Assembly: GCA_902612965.1 (NCBI GenBank)
Contig: CACMFN010000006.1
Coordinates: 39,689 to 103,688, forward strand
Direction: 5' to 3'
Origin: an uncultured SAR116 cluster alpha proteobacterium
GTDB taxonomy: Bacteria > Pseudomonadota > Alphaproteobacteria > Puniceispirillales > GCA-002684695
DNA length: 64,000 nt
This document shows positions 50,694 to 60,445 of this stretch, one piece after another. How positions within the stretch are numbered: position 1 is the stretch's first letter; each line of letters starts with the position of its first letter. The position numbers were made by a program, and so were the translations under genes. A model generated the notes under the pieces. The model was given only the letters and a program-made list of their open reading frames with translations, was not told the DNA's origin and did no database searches.

Positions 50694-51188
50694 TTATAAT
50701 TTATATATTTTCTGATTATCTGTACATTGCAGAATTAAATCATTTATTTTAATCTTAAAATTTGGATGTAACCATTCTGGTTCTACATCTCTAAGTGGTA
50801 AAAGAACAAATTTTCTAATATGCATTCTAGGATGAGGCAATATTGGATTATCAGTTTTAATAATACCATTAAAATCTATTATATCTAAATCTAATGTTCT
50901 AGAATCATTTTGCTTGTTTCTTATGCGACCAAATGTATTTTCGATTTTATGCAAATTTTTAATTAAGTTTTCTGATGTTTCTTTGGTAGTTATTTTTGCT
51001 ACAGAATTTACATACCAAGGTTGATTTAACTTTGGGTAAGGCTCACTTCTATAAAAGTTTGATATTTTTATTATGCTTATACCATGATCAGGAAAATATT
51101 TTAATGCAGTTTGTATATTTTCTTGTAGTGATAAATCTTGATTTCTTTTTAAATTTGCTCCTAAAGCAATAAAGGCTGTATTTTTCAT
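50694..51188 (-). CDS. folK: 2-amino-4-hydroxy-6-hydroxymethyldihydropteridine pyrophosphokinase
   Basis: 164 residues. It pyrophosphorylates the pterin intermediate in folate synthesis. Motifs: the start TAFIALGANLKRN, FYRSEPYPKLNQPWYVNSV, the FGRIRNKQNDSRTLDLDI signature, and LPHPRMHIRKFVLLPL. It is the first gene on this strand in the folK-rpoZ-rsh run and is divergent from udgB (a gap of about 28 bases). Confidence 0.95.
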   Translation of the reverse strand: MKNTAFIALGANLKRNQDLSLQENIQTALKYFPDHGISIIKISNFYRSEPYPKLNQPWYVNSVAKITTKETSENLIKNLHKIENTFGRIRNKQNDSRTLDLDIIDFNGIIKTDNPILPHPRMHIRKFVLLPLRDVEPEWLHPNFKIKINDLILQCTDNQKIYKL

Positions 51189-51216
51189 TATTAAAAAATC
51201 ATGATAAGGTTTTTTG

Positions 51217-51852
51217 ATGGAAATAAAAGATATACATGAGCCACCATTTGATTGTACTAAATGCCCTCGTTTAAGTAATTATAGAAAATCAATAAAAATT
51301 GAATATCCTAATTGGCATAATAAACCCGTAAGATCATTTGGGTCAATTAATTCAAAAAAATTAATTGTTGGATTAGCTCCAGGCAAAAAAGGTGCAAATA
51401 GAACTGGTCGCCCTTTTACAGGTGATGGAGCAGGCGAAACTTTATTTAAATCATTAATAAAAAACAACCTTGCTAAAGGAGATTATAACTTTGACGGGTT
51501 TGATAATTTGAAACTAATAAATTGCAGAATTACTAATATTGTTAAATGTGTACCTCCTAAAAATAGGCCTAAAGGAGAGGAAATAAAAAATTGTAGTTTT
51601 TATCTAAAAAAAGAGATTGCAAACATGAAAAAACTTGAAAAAATTTTGGCATTAGGTAGAGACGCATTTATCTCAATTTTGAATTTTTATGGTCTCTCGA
51701 AAATTGAAAATCGCTTTTCTCATAATAAGAAAGTTTTTTTACCTGATAATAAAATCTTAATCGGTTCGTACCATTGCTCAAGATACAATACTAATACTAA
51801 ACGCCTTACCGATAAAATGTTTGCTGAGGTAATAAATGAGCTTAAAATATAA
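51217..51852 (+). CDS. type 5 uracil-DNA glycosylase (UdgB-like)
   Basis: 211 residues. It removes uracil and other deaminated bases from DNA. C13 and C16 (FDCTKCPRL) start the iron-sulfur site. Motif A GLAPGKKGANRTGRPFTGD and motif B GSYHCSRYNTNTKRL both fit the family 5 pattern, with Cys-Ser-Arg-Tyr in place of the usual Pro-Ser-x-x. A later Cys (NIVKCVPP) likely completes the cluster. I chose ATG 51217, with AAGG about 7 bases before. It is convergent with smpB (1-base gap). Confidence 0.85.
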   Translation: MEIKDIHEPPFDCTKCPRLSNYRKSIKIEYPNWHNKPVRSFGSINSKKLIVGLAPGKKGANRTGRPFTGDGAGETLFKSLIKNNLAKGDYNFDGFDNLKLINCRITNIVKCVPPKNRPKGEEIKNCSFYLKKEIANMKKLEKILALGRDAFISILNFYGLSKIENRFSHNKKVFLPDNKILIGSYHCSRYNTNTKRLTDKMFAEVINELKI

Positions 51853-51853
51853 C

Positions 51854-52330
51854 TTAATTAGTTTCCTTTAAAATTCTAGATTTTTGTCTATTCCAGTCTC
51901 TAAGTTTTATGCTTTCTCTTTTATCTTCTTTCTTTTTTCCTTTAGCAATACCAATATCTAGTTTTGCAAATCCTTTATTATTAAAATAAAGAGATAATGG
52001 AACCAGTGTTACACCTTCTTTTTTTATTAAACCCAATAATTTATTTCGTTCTTTTTTTGAAACTAATAATTCTCTTTGCCTAGTAGGCTCATGATTAAAA
52101 TTATTTGCAGCTTCATACATTGGTATATTTGAGTTTATTAAAAATAATTTACCATTAGTATCAGAAGCATAGGATTCACTTATGCTCGCTTTTCCTAATC
52201 TTAATGACTTAACTTCAGTCCCAGTAAGAATAATTCCAGCTTGAATTCTTTCTTTTATTTCGTAATTGTATCTAGCTTTTCTGTTCTCTGCAATTCTTCC
52301 AAATGAAATTAACTTACTTTTTGTCATCAA
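51854..52330 (-). CDS. smpB: SsrA-binding protein SmpB
   Basis: 158 residues. It binds tmRNA and rescues stalled ribosomes, tagging products that ClpXP degrades. It has the signature [34 protein letters not shown] and the basic C-terminal tail ([22 protein letters not shown]) that enters the mRNA channel. tmRNA itself is not in this window. It follows dapA by 11 bases on the same strand. Confidence 0.97.
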   Translation of the reverse strand: MMTKSKLISFGRIAENRKARYNYEIKERIQAGIILTGTEVKSLRLGKASISESYASDTNGKLFLINSNIPMYEAANNFNHEPTRQRELLVSKKERNKLLGLIKKEGVTLVPLSLYFNNKGFAKLDIGIAKGKKKEDKRESIKLRDWNRQKSRILKETN

Positions 52331-52341
52331 AAAAAGGGTTT

Positions 52342-53247
52342 TTAAATTAACTTACATTCTTCTAAGGCAGACAAAACTTGATTTTTGCTTGTTTCTGAAA
52401 TTTTTACAATAGGCAACCTCGCCTCTGAGCTACATAAGCCTATTTTTTCAGCAGCTAACTTTACAGGACCTGGGCTACTTTCACAAAACATCGCATCATG
52501 AAAATTTATCAATTTAAGATGTATGTTAAATGCATTTTTAAAATCACCATTTTTCCAAAAGCTATGCATTTCTGACAATAAATTCGGAACAATGTTTGAT
52601 GAAACTGAAATACATCCATGCCCACCTGCAGCTAGATAAGGTAAAGCTGTTGCATCTTCTCCTGAGAGTTGAGAAAAACCACTTCCAATTAACCTTAAAA
52701 GTCTTGGTGGCCTTGAAATATCAGCAGTAGCGTCTTTAATACCATCTATTAATTCGTTATTCTCACAAAGTTTAACCAATGTTTCATCATGCACAGGTAT
52801 TATTGACCTTCCAGGTATATCATAAACAATTAGAGGAATCTTTGCAGCATCAGCAACAGTCATAAAATGAGAGTATAAGCCATCTTGAGTTGGTTTATTA
52901 TAATAAGGAGTTACAACCAAAATTGCTTTTGCTCCTGCTTTTGCGGCATGCTTAGCAAGCTTACAAGCCTCTTGTGTTGAATTTGATCCAGCGCCTGCAA
53001 TAACAGGCACTCTATTATCCGCAACTTTTATACATTCCTCAACTATTTTTTCATGTTCATAATGTGTTAGAGTTGGAGATTCGCCTGTAGTACCCACTGG
53101 AATAAGACCATCTGTTCCATTGTCTATTTGAAAATTAACAATTTTTTTGAATGATTTAATATCTAATTCACCGTTTTCAAAAGGGGTAATTAATGCTGTC
53201 ATTGAGCCATTAAATTTTGGGCTTCCTTGCCTAAGCGATCCGTTCAA
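52342..53247 (-). CDS. dapA: 4-hydroxy-tetrahydrodipicolinate synthase
   Basis: 301 residues. It condenses pyruvate and aspartate semialdehyde in lysine and peptidoglycan synthesis. Motifs: the entry loop [13 protein letters not shown], catalytic Tyr in [17 protein letters not shown], the Schiff-base Lys in GIKDATAD, and the YDIPGRS loop. It precedes smpB on the same strand and is divergent from the second dehydratase. Confidence 0.97.
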   Translation of the reverse strand: MNGSLRQGSPKFNGSMTALITPFENGELDIKSFKKIVNFQIDNGTDGLIPVGTTGESPTLTHYEHEKIVEECIKVADNRVPVIAGAGSNSTQEACKLAKHAAKAGAKAILVVTPYYNKPTQDGLYSHFMTVADAAKIPLIVYDIPGRSIIPVHDETLVKLCENNELIDGIKDATADISRPPRLLRLIGSGFSQLSGEDATALPYLAAGGHGCISVSSNIVPNLLSEMHSFWKNGDFKNAFNIHLKLINFHDAMFCESSPGPVKLAAEKIGLCSSEARLPIVKISETSKNQVLSALEECKLI

Positions 53248-53318
53248 AATTTTCTCCTATCAGAAGTATTTATTTTAAAATAAACTTGAATTTAGGTTAT
53301 AAATTATAATTATAACTT

Positions 53319-54290
53319 ATGTTTTCAATTTATCAAATTAAAGATGCATACAAGATTATATGCAGTAATATTAATAAGACACCGATATTATCTTCTGACA
53401 AAATTAATAATCTTACAAAATCAAATATAATCTTTAAGGCTGAAAATCTACAGAAAACAGGCTCATTTAAAATCCGTGGAGCCTTAAATTTCATTGGCCA
53501 ATCAAAAAATCAGGATTTTGTTGCCCCATCAAGTGGAAATCATGCTCAAGGTGTTGCAGCAGCAGCAAGTTTACACAATAAGAATTCAACTTTGGTTATG
53601 CCATCAGATGCTCCTTTATCAAAAATTCAAGGAGTGAAATCTTATGGTGGCAATATTATTTTTTATGATAGATATAAAGAGGACAGAGTAAAAATTGCCA
53701 AAAAAATTTCTTTAGAGAAAGGTTATGATTTCATTCCCCCATATGACCATAAAGATATTATATTAGGTCAAGGAACATTAGGGTTAGAAGTTATAGATCA
53801 ATTAAAAGATATAGATTTTGTTCCTGACACTGTCCTATGCTGTTGTGGTGGTGGTGGATTAATATCTGGTTTATCAATTGCTTTAAAATCATATTGGGAT
53901 AATTTAAACATACACCCAGTAGAGCCAGAATTCTGGGATGATACAAGAATTTCTCTTAAGGAAAAAAAAAGGCATATTATAATTAATAAAAAGAGTAGTA
54001 TTTGTGATGCTTTATTATCTGAAACTCCAGGAGAATTAACATTTAGAATTAATAAAAAACTTTTATCTTTTGGCATTTCAGTAACTGACCAGCAAGCAAT
54101 GGAAGCAATACATATTGCTTATGAGTATCTGAAGCTAGTTCTTGAGCCAGGTGGTGCTGTCGCTCTTGCAGCAGCCCTTAATTACAGTGAAGTTGTAAAA
54201 AACAAAAATGTATTAGTAATATTATCAGGTGGAAATATTGATAAGAAGATTTTTTTGAATTCTTTAAAAACTAAAATAAAAAAGTTATAA
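53319..54290 (+). CDS. threonine/serine dehydratase-family PLP enzyme without ACT domain
   Basis: 323 residues. It is a fold-type II PLP enzyme: catalytic K51 in TGSFKIRGA, the loop CCCGGGGLISG, and the end LVILSGGNIDKK. The gene lacks the C-terminal ACT domain of the 39 kb paralogue, so it fits the serine racemase/dehydratase-like group (threonine, hydroxyaspartate or other hydroxy amino acids). Substrate cannot be told. The Cys-Cys-Cys before the glycine loop is unusual. It is convergent with fba (gap 9 bases). Confidence 0.82.
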   Translation: MFSIYQIKDAYKIICSNINKTPILSSDKINNLTKSNIIFKAENLQKTGSFKIRGALNFIGQSKNQDFVAPSSGNHAQGVAAAASLHNKNSTLVMPSDAPLSKIQGVKSYGGNIIFYDRYKEDRVKIAKKISLEKGYDFIPPYDHKDIILGQGTLGLEVIDQLKDIDFVPDTVLCCCGGGGLISGLSIALKSYWDNLNIHPVEPEFWDDTRISLKEKKRHIIINKKSSICDALLSETPGELTFRINKKLLSFGISVTDQQAMEAIHIAYEYLKLVLEPGGAVALAAALNYSEVVKNKNVLVILSGGNIDKKIFLNSLKTKIKKL

Positions 54291-54299
54291 TTTTTTAAA

Positions 54300-55337
54300 T
54301 TAAAGGTATTTATGGGCCATTTGATCAAGTGTCAAAACTTTAATTTTTGAGGCCATACCCTCAGCTCCAAATCTTTTTAACCTGTCACTGCAAACTTCCT
54401 TCATAGCATTCATTGCAGGAGCTAAATACTTTCTAGGATCAAATTCATTTGGTTTTTCTATTAAAATTTTCCTAATTGCTCCAGTCATCGCCATCCTGCA
54501 ATCTGTATCAATATTTATTTTCCTAACACCATTTTTAATACCTTTTTCAATCTCTTCTAATGGAACGCCCCACGTTTGCGGCATTTCTCCTCCATAGTTA
54601 TTTATAATATCCTGTAGCTCTTGTGGAACTGATGAAGAGCCATGCATTACTAAATGCGTATTTGGCATTCTTTTGTGAATTTCTTCAATAACATTCATAG
54701 CTAAAATATTTCCATCTGGCTTTCTGGAAAACTTATATGCTCCGTGACTAGTACCCATTGCTATAGCTAGAGCGTCGACTTTAGTTTTATTTACAAAATC
54801 TATTGCTTGGTCTGGATCAGTTAAAAGCTGTTCCACTTCTAATGTACCCTCAGCGCCATGTCCATCTTCAGCATCTCCTTGACCAGTCTCCAAAGAACCT
54901 AGAACTCCTAACTCCCCTTCGACTGAGACACCAAATAAATGTGCTGTTTCAGTAACATTTTTTGTAACAGTGATATTGTAATCATAATTAGATGGAGTTT
55001 TACCATCTTCTAAAAGTGAACCGTCCATCATAACAGAGCTAAAACCGTATTTTATTGCTGACATACATGTTCCAAGGCTATTCCCGTGATCTTGATGCAT
55101 ACATACTGGAATGTCCGGATAAAGTGATATTAAGCCTTCAATTAATTTTGATAAAATTTGATCATTTGCATATTTTCGTGCTCCCCTACTAGCTTGAATA
55201 ATCACAGGAGCATTAAGTTCATTAGCAGCTTCCATGATTGCAAGGCCTTGCTCCATATTATTGATATTAAAAGCTGGCAGTCCATATTGATGATCAGCAG
55301 CATGATCTAAAAGCTGCTTAAGTGTTATTAAGGCCAA
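54300..55337 (-). CDS. fba: class II fructose-bisphosphate aldolase (Calvin-cycle subtype)
   Basis: 345 residues. It splits or forms fructose 1,6-bisphosphate and, in the Calvin subtype, sedoheptulose bisphosphate. Zinc ligands appear in CMHQDHGNS and the family blocks [36 protein letters not shown] and [12 protein letters not shown] are present. It resembles the CbbA subtype of class II enzymes. It follows tkt by 19 bases in the fbp-tkt-fba order. Confidence 0.95.
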   Translation of the reverse strand: MALITLKQLLDHAADHQYGLPAFNINNMEQGLAIMEAANELNAPVIIQASRGARKYANDQILSKLIEGLISLYPDIPVCMHQDHGNSLGTCMSAIKYGFSSVMMDGSLLEDGKTPSNYDYNITVTKNVTETAHLFGVSVEGELGVLGSLETGQGDAEDGHGAEGTLEVEQLLTDPDQAIDFVNKTKVDALAIAMGTSHGAYKFSRKPDGNILAMNVIEEIHKRMPNTHLVMHGSSSVPQELQDIINNYGGEMPQTWGVPLEEIEKGIKNGVRKINIDTDCRMAMTGAIRKILIEKPNEFDPRKYLAPAMNAMKEVCSDRLKRFGAEGMASKIKVLTLDQMAHKYL

Positions 55338-55355
55338 ATTTTTCTCTCCAAATAT

Positions 55356-57344
55356 TTATTTTAATAAAGTTTTTGATTTATTAATTATTTCTTCTTTTGT
55401 TATATTAAAAAATTTATACAACTCATTTGCAGGCGCAGATGCTCCAAATGATTTCATTCCAATAAATATATCATTTTTTGATAGCCATTTTTCCCACCCA
55501 AATGAAATTGACGCTTCGATTGCTATTTTAGGCTTTTCACCCAAAATACTCTGAACATATTCATTAGTTTGCTCTTCAAAAAGTTCCCAACATGGCATTG
55601 AAACCACAACTACAGATATACCAACTTGGTCTAGCTCTTTAGCAGCTTCTAGAGCAATAGACAGTTCTGAGCCAGATGATAGAAAAGTTATATCTCTATT
55701 ATTGCTATCTCCATGAATTATGTATGCACCTTTTGAAGTAAGATTTTTATTTTCCTTCTCAATTCTTAAAGTTGGGACACTTTGCCTTGAAAGTGCTAAA
55801 ACAGATGGAGTAGAAGTAGATTTTAGAGCTAACTCCCAGCTTTCATTTACTTCAACACCGTCAGCAGGTCTGAAAACTAATGTATTTGGTGTTGCTCTTA
55901 GCATTGACAGGTGTTCAATAGGCTGATGCGTTGGACCATCTTCACCTAAACCTATAGAATCGTGAGATAAAACATAGATTACATTCAATTTCATTAATGA
56001 TGATAGCCGCATTCCTCCTCTCATATAATCTGAAAAAACTAGAAAAGTACCTCCATAAGGTATATGTCCGCCATACAAAGATATACCATTCATAATTGAA
56101 GCCATGGCATGCTCTCTTACACCGTAATGAATATAATTTCCATCAAAATTATCTGGGCTAATCACCTTCATTTCTTTTGTTAAAGTTAGATTAGAACCGG
56201 TAAGGTCTGCTGACCCACCGATTAACAAATTAGTATTTTTATTAATGATTTCTAGGGCTTGTTGACTTGACTTTCTAGTGGCGTTTTTCGGTTTTTCTTT
56301 TTTAATTTCTTCACTAAAATTTTTGAGCTCACTATATAATTTTTCTGATAATGAAAGATTTAATGCATCATAAAAATTTTTCTTTAAATCAGATTTATTA
56401 ATGTTATCCGTCCAATTATTATAAATTTCTTTAGAGTTGTTGGATATAGCTTTCCAAGCATCTAGAGCTTCATTTGGATATGAAAATGGTGGATACTCCC
56501 AATTTAAATTTGTCCTTGTTAACTTGATTTCATTTTCACCCAAGGGCGCGCCATGCACTTTACTAGTACCCTGAAAATTTGGAGAGCCAAATCCAATTTT
56601 TGTTTTACATGCAATTAAGCTAGGACACTTACTTTTTCTTGCTAAATTGATAGTTTTTTCTATTTCTTCAAAATCGTGTCCATCAACTGCAAAAACTTCC
56701 CAACCGCAGGACTTAAATCTTTCAATTTGATTTGTTGAGGTTGAAAGTTGAGTATCACCATCAATTGAGATGCCATTATCATCCCAAAGTACAATTAGTT
56801 TATTAAGTTTTAAGTGACCGGCTAAATCAATTGCTTCATGACTAATCCCTTCCATCAAACATCCATCACCAACTATCACATATGTATAATGATCTATTAA
56901 ATTGCTTCCAAATCTCTTATTAAATAGTTTTTGACTTATCGCCATTCCAACAGCATTCGCCAAACCTTGGCCAAGGGGGCCTGTTGTTGTTTCAATTCCT
57001 TTAGCGTGTCCATATTCCGGGTGACCTGCAGTAATAGAATTTAGTTGACGAAAATTTTTTATTTCATCAATTTTCATATCTTCGTAACCTAAAAAATAAT
57101 TAAGTGCATATAGCAACATAGAGCCATGTCCTGCAGATAAAATAAACCTGTCTCTATTTGGCCATTCAGGATCTTTAGGAAAAATTTTTATAAATTTTGA
57201 AAATAATACTGTCGCAACATCAGACATACCCATTGGCATTCCAGGATGTCCCGATTTAGCTTTTTCAACTGCATCTAATGACATGAAGCGTAAACAATTA
57301 GACATTAATTTAAGAGTTTCATTTGAAATTTTTTTATCTGACAT
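55356..57344 (-). CDS. tkt: transketolase
   Basis: 662 residues. It moves two-carbon units between sugar phosphates in the pentose-phosphate or Calvin pathway. TPP site: GDGCLMEGISHEAIDLAGHLKLNKLIVLWDDN. Other blocks: SAGHGSMLLYALNYFLGY, GPLGQGLANAVGMA and the C-terminal DSIGLGEDGPTHQP. It follows fbp by one base and precedes fba, so the three are translationally linked. Confidence 0.97.
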   Translation of the reverse strand: MSDKKISNETLKLMSNCLRFMSLDAVEKAKSGHPGMPMGMSDVATVLFSKFIKIFPKDPEWPNRDRFILSAGHGSMLLYALNYFLGYEDMKIDEIKNFRQLNSITAGHPEYGHAKGIETTTGPLGQGLANAVGMAISQKLFNKRFGSNLIDHYTYVIVGDGCLMEGISHEAIDLAGHLKLNKLIVLWDDNGISIDGDTQLSTSTNQIERFKSCGWEVFAVDGHDFEEIEKTINLARKSKCPSLIACKTKIGFGSPNFQGTSKVHGAPLGENEIKLTRTNLNWEYPPFSYPNEALDAWKAISNNSKEIYNNWTDNINKSDLKKNFYDALNLSLSEKLYSELKNFSEEIKKEKPKNATRKSSQQALEIINKNTNLLIGGSADLTGSNLTLTKEMKVISPDNFDGNYIHYGVREHAMASIMNGISLYGGHIPYGGTFLVFSDYMRGGMRLSSLMKLNVIYVLSHDSIGLGEDGPTHQPIEHLSMLRATPNTLVFRPADGVEVNESWELALKSTSTPSVLALSRQSVPTLRIEKENKNLTSKGAYIIHGDSNNRDITFLSSGSELSIALEAAKELDQVGISVVVVSMPCWELFEEQTNEYVQSILGEKPKIAIEASISFGWEKWLSKNDIFIGMKSFGASAPANELYKFFNITKEEIINKSKTLLK

Positions 57345-58322
57345 TTATTTTTCCATAAAATTTATTAATTTATTACTCTCATTTTTTGAACCAAATATAA
57401 AGGGTACTCTTTCATGAATGCTTTCAGGCTTTAAAGATAATATCCTTTTCTGTCCATTTGTTGCAAAGCCTCCAGACTGTTCAATTAAGAAGGCTACTGG
57501 ATTTGCCTCATATACTATTCTTAGTCTCCCTTTTTCATAACCTTTTCTTGTATCCTGTGGATATAAAAATATACCTCCTCTAGCCAAAATCCGATAACAA
57601 TCAGCCACAAGAGAGCCTATCCATCTCATATTATAGTTAGTTTGGCCATTGGATTTATATAAATTTATACATTCCTCAACATAACTTTTGATGTAAATTG
57701 GCCAAAAAGAATAATTTGAAAAATTAATAGATAATTCATTTGTATTCTGAGGAATTTTAATCGCCTCTTGCATAAGGACAAATTCATCACTTTGATTTAA
57801 TTGAAAAACTGAAGTTCCATTTCCAATTGAAAATATTAACTTTAGCCTTGGCCCATAAATAAAAAAGCCAGAAGCAATTAAATTATCTCCACTTTGAAGA
57901 ATTGTCTCATTTGGATTAATTTTAGACTTATAAATTCCAAATATTGTTCCAATTGGCGCATTTGTCTCAATATTAGACGAACCATCTAAGGGGTCGATGC
58001 ATATTGTGAAACTACCGTTGTTATTTAAAAATACAAAATCTTGTTCTTCTTCTGACGCATACCATTTTATATCGGCTGATGATAAATGTTGCATGATAAT
58101 ACTGTCAGCTTTCAAGTCTAAGTTTTTAGTTTCATCTCCGTCAGAATTAGTAGCACCACTTTTATTTGAAAGTTCACTTTGTTCAGGATTTGAAATAATT
58201 TTTGATATTTCAATAGCTGAAATTGAGAGCAAATTAAAAATTTGAATTAAATTATTTGTGTCATAATTAAAATTTTTTTTCTTGTTTTTATATTGAAGTT
58301 CTAAAAATTTTTCTAGATTCAT
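57345..58322 (-). CDS. fbp: class I fructose-1,6-bisphosphatase
   Basis: 325 residues. It dephosphorylates fructose 1,6-bisphosphate, an irreversible gluconeogenic/Calvin step. Metal site: TICIDPLDGSSNIETNAPIGTIFGIY, with the upstream acidic Glu in YASEEEQDF. The C-terminal DTRKGYEKGRLRIVYEANPVAFLIEQSGG is characteristic. It is the first gene of fbp-tkt-fba and divergent from the LysR-type regulator. Confidence 0.96.
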   Translation of the reverse strand: MNLEKFLELQYKNKKKNFNYDTNNLIQIFNLLSISAIEISKIISNPEQSELSNKSGATNSDGDETKNLDLKADSIIMQHLSSADIKWYASEEEQDFVFLNNNGSFTICIDPLDGSSNIETNAPIGTIFGIYKSKINPNETILQSGDNLIASGFFIYGPRLKLIFSIGNGTSVFQLNQSDEFVLMQEAIKIPQNTNELSINFSNYSFWPIYIKSYVEECINLYKSNGQTNYNMRWIGSLVADCYRILARGGIFLYPQDTRKGYEKGRLRIVYEANPVAFLIEQSGGFATNGQKRILSLKPESIHERVPFIFGSKNESNKLINFMEK

Positions 58323-58376
58323 TTAAAAAGCTACAAAAAAAAATTGAAATAATATTGAAAGATATATGTAAATATA

Positions 58377-58389
58377 TTAATTCAAATTA
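58377..58389. promoter_or_regulatory. possible CbbR/LysR-type operator
   Basis: The sequence TTAATTCAAATTA fits the TNA-N7-TNA form of CbbR operators and lies in the 123-base gap between the LysR gene and fbp, where such a site is expected. In AT-rich DNA this pattern occurs often by chance. Confidence 0.25.
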
Positions 58390-58445
58390 AGTAAATTTAA
58401 ATTTTTTTTTTTTCGCAGTAAATAAATTTTAATTAAATTGTTAAA

Positions 58446-59363
58446 ATGAAATACTATAACTTAAGTTTAAGACAATTAAAGACAATTTTAGTAATATCTG
58501 AACAGAAAAGGTTAATAAAAGCCTCAGAACTTTTATCTCTTACGCCCCCTGCAGTTACAATACAACTTAGACAGGCTGAGGAGGAAATAGGGTTAATTCT
58601 ATTTGATAGAACACCAGAAGGTTTAAAATTAACTGATGCTGGAAATGAAGTAGTAAAATGCGCAAAAAAAATTTTTGGAGAACTAAATGATTTAAGTAAT
58701 AAATTAGAAGAGGTTAGCTTTGCTCAAAGAGGATCTGTAAAAGTTGGAATAGTCTCGACTGCAAAATATTTTGGTCATAATATTATAGCAAGCTTCATAG
58801 AAGAAAACCCCAATATCAAAACAACAATAAAAGTCGCATCTAGAGAAAACATCCTCAATGAATTATCTTCTTTTGAACTTGATATTGCGATTACAGGTAC
58901 AGTGCCACTCTCTAAAGAATTAATTACTCAATCATTTGGTGATCATCCTATAATTTTTATTTCCTCACCAAAATCACCATTAGCAAATAAAAGAAGAATT
59001 AAAAAAATGGAATTGATTACTGAAAAAATTTTAACTAGAGAGAAAGATAGCGGAACATTTAATACGTTACAAAGCTTTTTAGATGATACTAAATTGGCTT
59101 ATGAGCCATCTATGACAGTTGTTGGATCGAATGAAACTATTAAACAGGCTGTTATTTCCAATCTCGGTATAGCAATGATTTCAGAACATTGTTGTTATAA
59201 TGAACTAAAAAATAACTTATTGTGTAAATTAAATGTTGATGGTTTGCCAATTATAAAAAAATGGTATGCTACAAAGATAAAAACTCGACAGCTATCGTAT
59301 GCAAGCAATCTACTTTATGATTACATTTTAAAGAAAGCTAATAAATTTTTGCCTAGAAATTAA
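58446..59363 (+). CDS. LysR-type transcriptional regulator (CbbR-like)
   Basis: 305 residues. The N-terminal winged helix-turn-helix (about 5-65) is typical LysR. The effector domain starts VKVGIVSTAKYFGHNIIASF, a phrase close to CbbR proteins, which regulate Calvin-cycle operons in response to metabolites such as RuBP or NADPH. It is divergent from fbp-tkt-fba, the classic cbbR layout. It is likely the operon's regulator, although RuBisCO and phosphoribulokinase are not in the window. Confidence 0.85.
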   Translation: MKYYNLSLRQLKTILVISEQKRLIKASELLSLTPPAVTIQLRQAEEEIGLILFDRTPEGLKLTDAGNEVVKCAKKIFGELNDLSNKLEEVSFAQRGSVKVGIVSTAKYFGHNIIASFIEENPNIKTTIKVASRENILNELSSFELDIAITGTVPLSKELITQSFGDHPIIFISSPKSPLANKRRIKKMELITEKILTREKDSGTFNTLQSFLDDTKLAYEPSMTVVGSNETIKQAVISNLGIAMISEHCCYNELKNNLLCKLNVDGLPIIKKWYATKIKTRQLSYASNLLYDYILKKANKFLPRN

Positions 59364-59369
59364 ATAATA

Positions 59370-59645
59370 CTATTCATTTAATTTACATTTTATTTGTGTT
59401 ACTCTCTTAAAGCCATCAAGTTTCAATAAATTAAATTTGAAATTACCTAACTGAATTATATGGATCTTTCTGCCAGGTATATATTTTTTAGAGGATTTTA
59501 TACAAAAAAAATCATCTGAATTTTTTTTTGTGTTTGTTTCTGACTTTCTCTCGAAATCAGTTGTAAAAATTTCTTTAGCAAAAGAAATGTTTATAAACAA
59601 AAAACACAATAAAAAAATTAAAGGCAATTTTTGAATTTTAATCAT
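59370..59645 (-). CDS. small secreted hypothetical protein
   Basis: 91 residues with a clear signal peptide (LPLIFLLCFLFINISFAKE, cleavage after about residue 23). The mature part is Lys-rich with two Cys. I do not recognise it. There is no strong ribosome site before the ATG. It lies between the CbbR-like gene and hsp20. Confidence 0.55.
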   Translation of the reverse strand: MIKIQKLPLIFLLCFLFINISFAKEIFTTDFERKSETNTKKNSDDFFCIKSSKKYIPGRKIHIIQLGNFKFNLLKLDGFKRVTQIKCKLNE

Positions 59646-59675
59646 AAATAAATCAACGTCTTAAAAAATATAATA

Positions 59676-60098
59676 TTATGTATTTTTAGTATTTATTTTA
59701 ATTTTAATTGGAGATGTGTCTTTAGGAATAATTTTTTCAAGAAAAATAGATAACATTCCTTCAATTAATTCTGCATTGTAAACTTTAACATTATTTTCAA
59801 GTCTAAAATTTTTTATAAATGGTCTTTGAGCAATACCTCTGTGCAAATATTCAGTCTCAGGAGCCTTCAAAGGACTTCTTGCCTTAACAACTAAAAGCGT
59901 CCCTGATACTTCAACTGATAAGTTTTCTATTGAAAAACCTGCAACAGCAATTGTAATTTTATAATGATTTTCTTTTAATTTTTCTAAATTATATGCTGGA
60001 TAATTAGACTCTTTAATCTCAGATAATTTATTAATTTCATCAAATAAAGTATCAAAACCCACAAAGGATTTCACGAGTGATGAAGATACAAAAGACAT
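59676..60098 (-). CDS. small heat-shock protein, Hsp20/IbpA type
   Basis: 140 residues with an alpha-crystallin domain: YNLEKLKENHYKITIAVAGFSIENLSVEV and LLVVKARSP, then RGIAQRPFIKNFRLENNVKVYNAELIEGMLSIFLEK. These holdases bind unfolding proteins without ATP. The GILxIxLxK signature is recognisable as GMLSIFLEK. The C-terminal IXI element is present as PIKIKI. Divergent small genes flank it. Confidence 0.92.
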   Translation of the reverse strand: MSFVSSSLVKSFVGFDTLFDEINKLSEIKESNYPAYNLEKLKENHYKITIAVAGFSIENLSVEVSGTLLVVKARSPLKAPETEYLHRGIAQRPFIKNFRLENNVKVYNAELIEGMLSIFLEKIIPKDTSPIKIKINTKNT

Positions 60099-60155
60099 AC
60101 ACCACTAAAAGTAATAAATAAAATAAATATAATCAATAATTTTACAATTTTCCAA

Positions 60156-60332
60156 CTATGAAAGTATTGGATTTGTATTTTCTTTATCTTTTTTTTCTTC
60201 AACTTTATTTAATAAGTATAAAGCTTCATCTTTAGATAATAAAATCTCAATTATACTTTTCTGCCTTTGAAGTTCCTCAATATTCTCTTCTTCAATTGTT
60301 GTTTTATAAATCTTATTAAAGTTATTAAACAT
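60156..60332 (-). CDS. small hypothetical protein
   Basis: 58 residues, MFNNFNKIYKTTIEEENIEE..., highly charged and helical in appearance. I chose ATG 60332 because GGAGG lies 5 bases before it, which argues it is a real gene. A longer frame adds four residues. No family recognised. It precedes hsp20 on the same strand, so a stress link is possible but only by position. Confidence 0.6.
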   Translation of the reverse strand: MFNNFNKIYKTTIEEENIEELQRQKSIIEILLSKDEALYLLNKVEEKKDKENTNPILS

Positions 60333-60445
60333 TTCATCCTCCATTTATCAAAAAATTGACAATTATTAAAAAGCAAAATCTATACCATTTAAATTTTTTA
60401 GTATTTGGGCTATCATTATTTAATTTACTACAGATTAGGAATAAA

